This document shows, piece after piece, positions 62,361-64,000 of a stretch of DNA of 64,000 nucleotides; within the stretch, counting starts at the first letter, position 1, and each line of letters starts with the position of its first letter. The stretch comes from Pseudomonas sp. H9. GTDB lineage: Bacteria > Pseudomonadota > Gammaproteobacteria > Pseudomonadales > Pseudomonadaceae. Location of the stretch: assembly GCF_004353925.1 (NCBI RefSeq), contig NZ_SMOK01000003.1:62001-126000 (forward strand), given 5' to 3'. The notes under the pieces are model-generated. The model was given only the letters and a program-made list of their open reading frames with translations. It did not search any database and had not been told where the DNA came from. The position numbers were made by a program, and so were the translations under genes.

Positions 62361-63809
62361 TTATTTGAGAGAAAGCGCTTGTACCGGTGGCGGCGCCCAA
62401 CGGCGCTGCTGGATGGCTTCGCCTGGAACGTATGCGCGGAAGGTGGTCGCAAAGCGCTGGGGCGGGATCGGCAGCCAGTTCGAACGCTTTTGCACGCCTG
62501 GGTCGTCGGTTTGCAGGTAAAGGGTCAGGCCACCGTCGGGATCTTTGACCAGCCCGGGTGTACGGTCGCCAATGGAATAGCGATCGATCGGATTCTCGGC
62601 GAAGTTGAACGTCGCGTCGTAAATGCTCATGGACCAGAACGCCTTGACGTCGGGCAGCGCATCCGGGGCAAAGCGCACTACATAGCGGTTTTTGCCGCCA
62701 TCTAGCGGCTGGCCTTCAGCGTCAAAACGGGCGCTGATGTAGGAAGCCTCTTCGACTTCGTTGGCAATGATGCCACCCAGCGACTGAAGTGCTGCACGGC
62801 CCAGCCACTTGTCGTGCAGGCCGAGACGGCCATAGTGCTCCGGGCCGATTCCCCATCCATTGATGAACGTGCGACTGTAGCCAGCGACCACCGCATCCTG
62901 CAGCAACTTGCGGCCATCCACCGCCGCTCGTGCCAGCCCCCGTCGGGTCGCATCATCCAGCGTCTCGACGTTCTGCCCCGGGCCGACACCAATGCTGGCG
63001 AACTGGCGAAGCAGAGGCTCCAGGCGCGCCTGCGGGGGGTTCTCGGTCATTGCGCGATTGATCGTGCGCCACTCATTGAGCGGATCGGCCTTGCGGTCAT
63101 AAGGCTTCCACACGTCACGCTGCTCGGCGCCAGTGATCTGCGGCTTGCCCCAGCGGCTCAAGGGCGTAAGCCGGTACTGTTCCTGCAGCTTGTGCACCTC
63201 GGGCAGGTCGGCGCTGCCATCCACCAGGGTACGACCGATGATGAGCGCAACGTTGCTGCGCGATGCCGGCAGTTGCTTAACGCCTGCGGGCAGCTCGCCT
63301 TTCCAGTCCGGGCCGGCAATCAGGTAGTTGCCCGCCTTGGGACCGGTCGAGCGAGAGCCGACATAGGCGAAGTTGTCCGAGTCCATCGAAGCCATTTCCA
63401 TCACGTAGTAGCGATCACCGGCATCTGGCACTGAAAGAATCATGGGCTCCGGCTTGAGGTCGAGCCAGGCGATGGAATAGAGCGTGTCATTGTTCGGCGT
63501 ACCGCCATTGCGGTACTTGGCATTCGCCAGGTGACGCGCATGCCAGAACTGATTTTGCGGGGCATAGGGGATGTAGGTTGGATCGACCGGCTGGGTGACC
63601 CACAACCAGCGCAGCTCAGCGTTATAACTCCAGGGGAAGGCGAAGATGTATGCCTGCACACCGAGCGTGTAGGCGTAGTTTTCGCGCCAGTCGGCGGTCG
63701 CTTTCGCGACCTGTGGTACCTGTGGTGCTTCGCTTGCCTGCGTAGGGGCAATGGAAGCCATTGCCAGCCCCAACATCAGGCCGACACTCAGGACTCGAGT
63801 GGTCTGCAT
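62361..63809 (-). CDS. DUF1254/DUF1214 exported protein, Sec leader
   Basis: A 482-residue protein with a Sec signal peptide (LSVGLMLGLAMASIAPTQAS). DUF1254 shows YTLGVQAYIFAFPWSYNAEL, TPNNDTLYSIAWLDLKPEPM and DRYYVMEMASMDSDNFAYVG; DUF1214 shows VKAFWSMSIYDATFNFAENP IDRYSIGDRTPGLVKDPDG. It shares the domain pair with the gene 70 bases downstream but not the leader type, suggesting duplication with different export routes. ACTGGAGCAACACC gives a weak ribosome binding site. Function is unknown; a role in degrading or binding a bulky compound is only a guess. Confidence 0.88.
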   Translation of the reverse strand: MQTTRVLSVGLMLGLAMASIAPTQASEAPQVPQVAKATADWRENYAYTLGVQAYIFAFPWSYNAELRWLWVTQPVDPTYIPYAPQNQFWHARHLANAKYRNGGTPNNDTLYSIAWLDLKPEPMILSVPDAGDRYYVMEMASMDSDNFAYVGSRSTGPKAGNYLIAGPDWKGELPAGVKQLPASRSNVALIIGRTLVDGSADLPEVHKLQEQYRLTPLSRWGKPQITGAEQRDVWKPYDRKADPLNEWRTINRAMTENPPQARLEPLLRQFASIGVGPGQNVETLDDATRRGLARAAVDGRKLLQDAVVAGYSRTFINGWGIGPEHYGRLGLHDKWLGRAALQSLGGIIANEVEEASYISARFDAEGQPLDGGKNRYVVRFAPDALPDVKAFWSMSIYDATFNFAENPIDRYSIGDRTPGLVKDPDGGLTLYLQTDDPGVQKRSNWLPIPPQRFATTFRAYVPGEAIQQRRWAPPPVQALSLK

Positions 63810-63858
63810 GGTGTTGCTCCAGTTCTTGTTGTTATCGGGAAACTGCTGTCTGCAATGG

Positions 63859-63883
63859 ATGGAGCCCGGGCTGCGGGCTCCAT
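63859..63883 (-). terminator. hairpin between the end gene and the DUF1254 pair
   Basis: ATGGAGCCC pairs with GGGCTCCAT around a 7-base loop. It follows the stop of the right-edge gene on the minus strand and precedes the next DUF1254 gene; no T-run. Confidence 0.5.
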
Positions 63884-63891
63884 CGCAGGGT

Positions 63892-64000
63892 TCACTTACC
63901 CAGTCGCTTGAGTTGCGCCGGTGTGAATTCGTTTAGGCTGCTGACGAAGCCGGTTTCAATGGGCTTCTGAATTTCGTTGGTCAGATAGTTGGCCGCGTAA
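63892..64000 (-). CDS. 3' end of an unidentified gene (start beyond window)
   Basis: Open minus-strand frame entering from the right edge and ending at TGA (63892-63894). The last 35 residues include YAANYLTNEIQKPIETGF and the end FTPAQLKRLGK. There is too little to assign a family. Same direction as the DUF1254 genes, so it could be the first gene of that operon, although a hairpin separates them. Confidence 0.5.
   Translation of the reverse strand, partial: YAANYLTNEIQKPIETGFVSSLNEFTPAQLKRLGK

Overview
The window looks like a chromosomal segment of a Pseudomonas of the P. putida/P. fluorescens lineage. The evidence is GC-rich coding sequence, LysR, AraC and GntR regulators next to small catabolic operons, a phu-type haem operon, and about fifteen copies of the Pseudomonas REP element (GTAGGAGCGGGCTTGCCCCG arms facing inverted copies) in the intergenic gaps. 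I saw no tRNA, rRNA, CRISPR array, phage gene or transposase. The region reads as metabolic and transport islands rather than a mobile element.

Layout. 1-1879: two adjacent acyl-CoA dehydrogenase genes, the first cut by the left edge. 2154-7592: a minus-strand operon (DAO-type FAD oxidase, 2Fe-2S protein, FAD/NAD dehydrogenase, RidA, periplasmic amino-acid-binding protein, small unknown) with a divergent LysR gene, resembling opine or imino-acid oxidase systems. 7733-11704: LysR/EamA pair, Tat-exported beta-carbonic anhydrase, PhnB-like protein, nucleotidyltransferase-like protein. 11787-19527: a carnitine degradation cluster (LysR, TtuC-type dehydrogenase, BCCT carrier, CntA Rieske oxygenase, semialdehyde dehydrogenase, CntB reductase). 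It should convert L-carnitine to trimethylamine plus malic semialdehyde, then malate, then pyruvate. 19846-27916: XRE-PAS-PAS regulator, YoaK protein, lipoproteins, YedK/HMCES, SLC13 carrier, and a two-component system.

28171-36397: an Asp/Arg-rich small lipoprotein, then a haem-uptake locus: the TonB-dependent receptor is divergent from tonB-phuSTUVW, with Fur-like sequence between. 36498-41274: racemase-like protein, NCS1 carrier, GntR regulator and amidohydrolase, probably uptake and hydrolysis of a cyclic amide or nucleobase-like compound. 41368-42789: LysR/PACE efflux pair. 42959-47661: a gamma-glutamyl-polyamine-type module (PuuB-like oxidase, XRE-cupin regulator, glutamine-synthetase-like ligase), then a YghU-type GST. 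Between ligase and GST lies a tandem triplication of [3' end of the ligase gene + REP + hairpin + ribosome binding site].

47914-52841: a very large multicopper oxidase related to Mn(II)-oxidising McoA types, a SCO-cytochrome c fusion and a PCuAC copper chaperone. 52868-58425: mostly small membrane, secreted or unknown genes plus a LysE exporter. 58487-64000: two divergent AraC regulators with arabinose-binding-like N-termini, two DUF1254/DUF1214 exported proteins, and the 3' end of a further gene.

Most striking items: the complete alternative carnitine pathway with repeated GTTAAC sites in two of its promoters; the triplicated ligase-3'/REP unit that places gene fragments behind real ribosome binding sites; nested palindromes before the polyamine oxidase; and an unexplained repeated motif between two divergent unknown genes near 54.6 kb.
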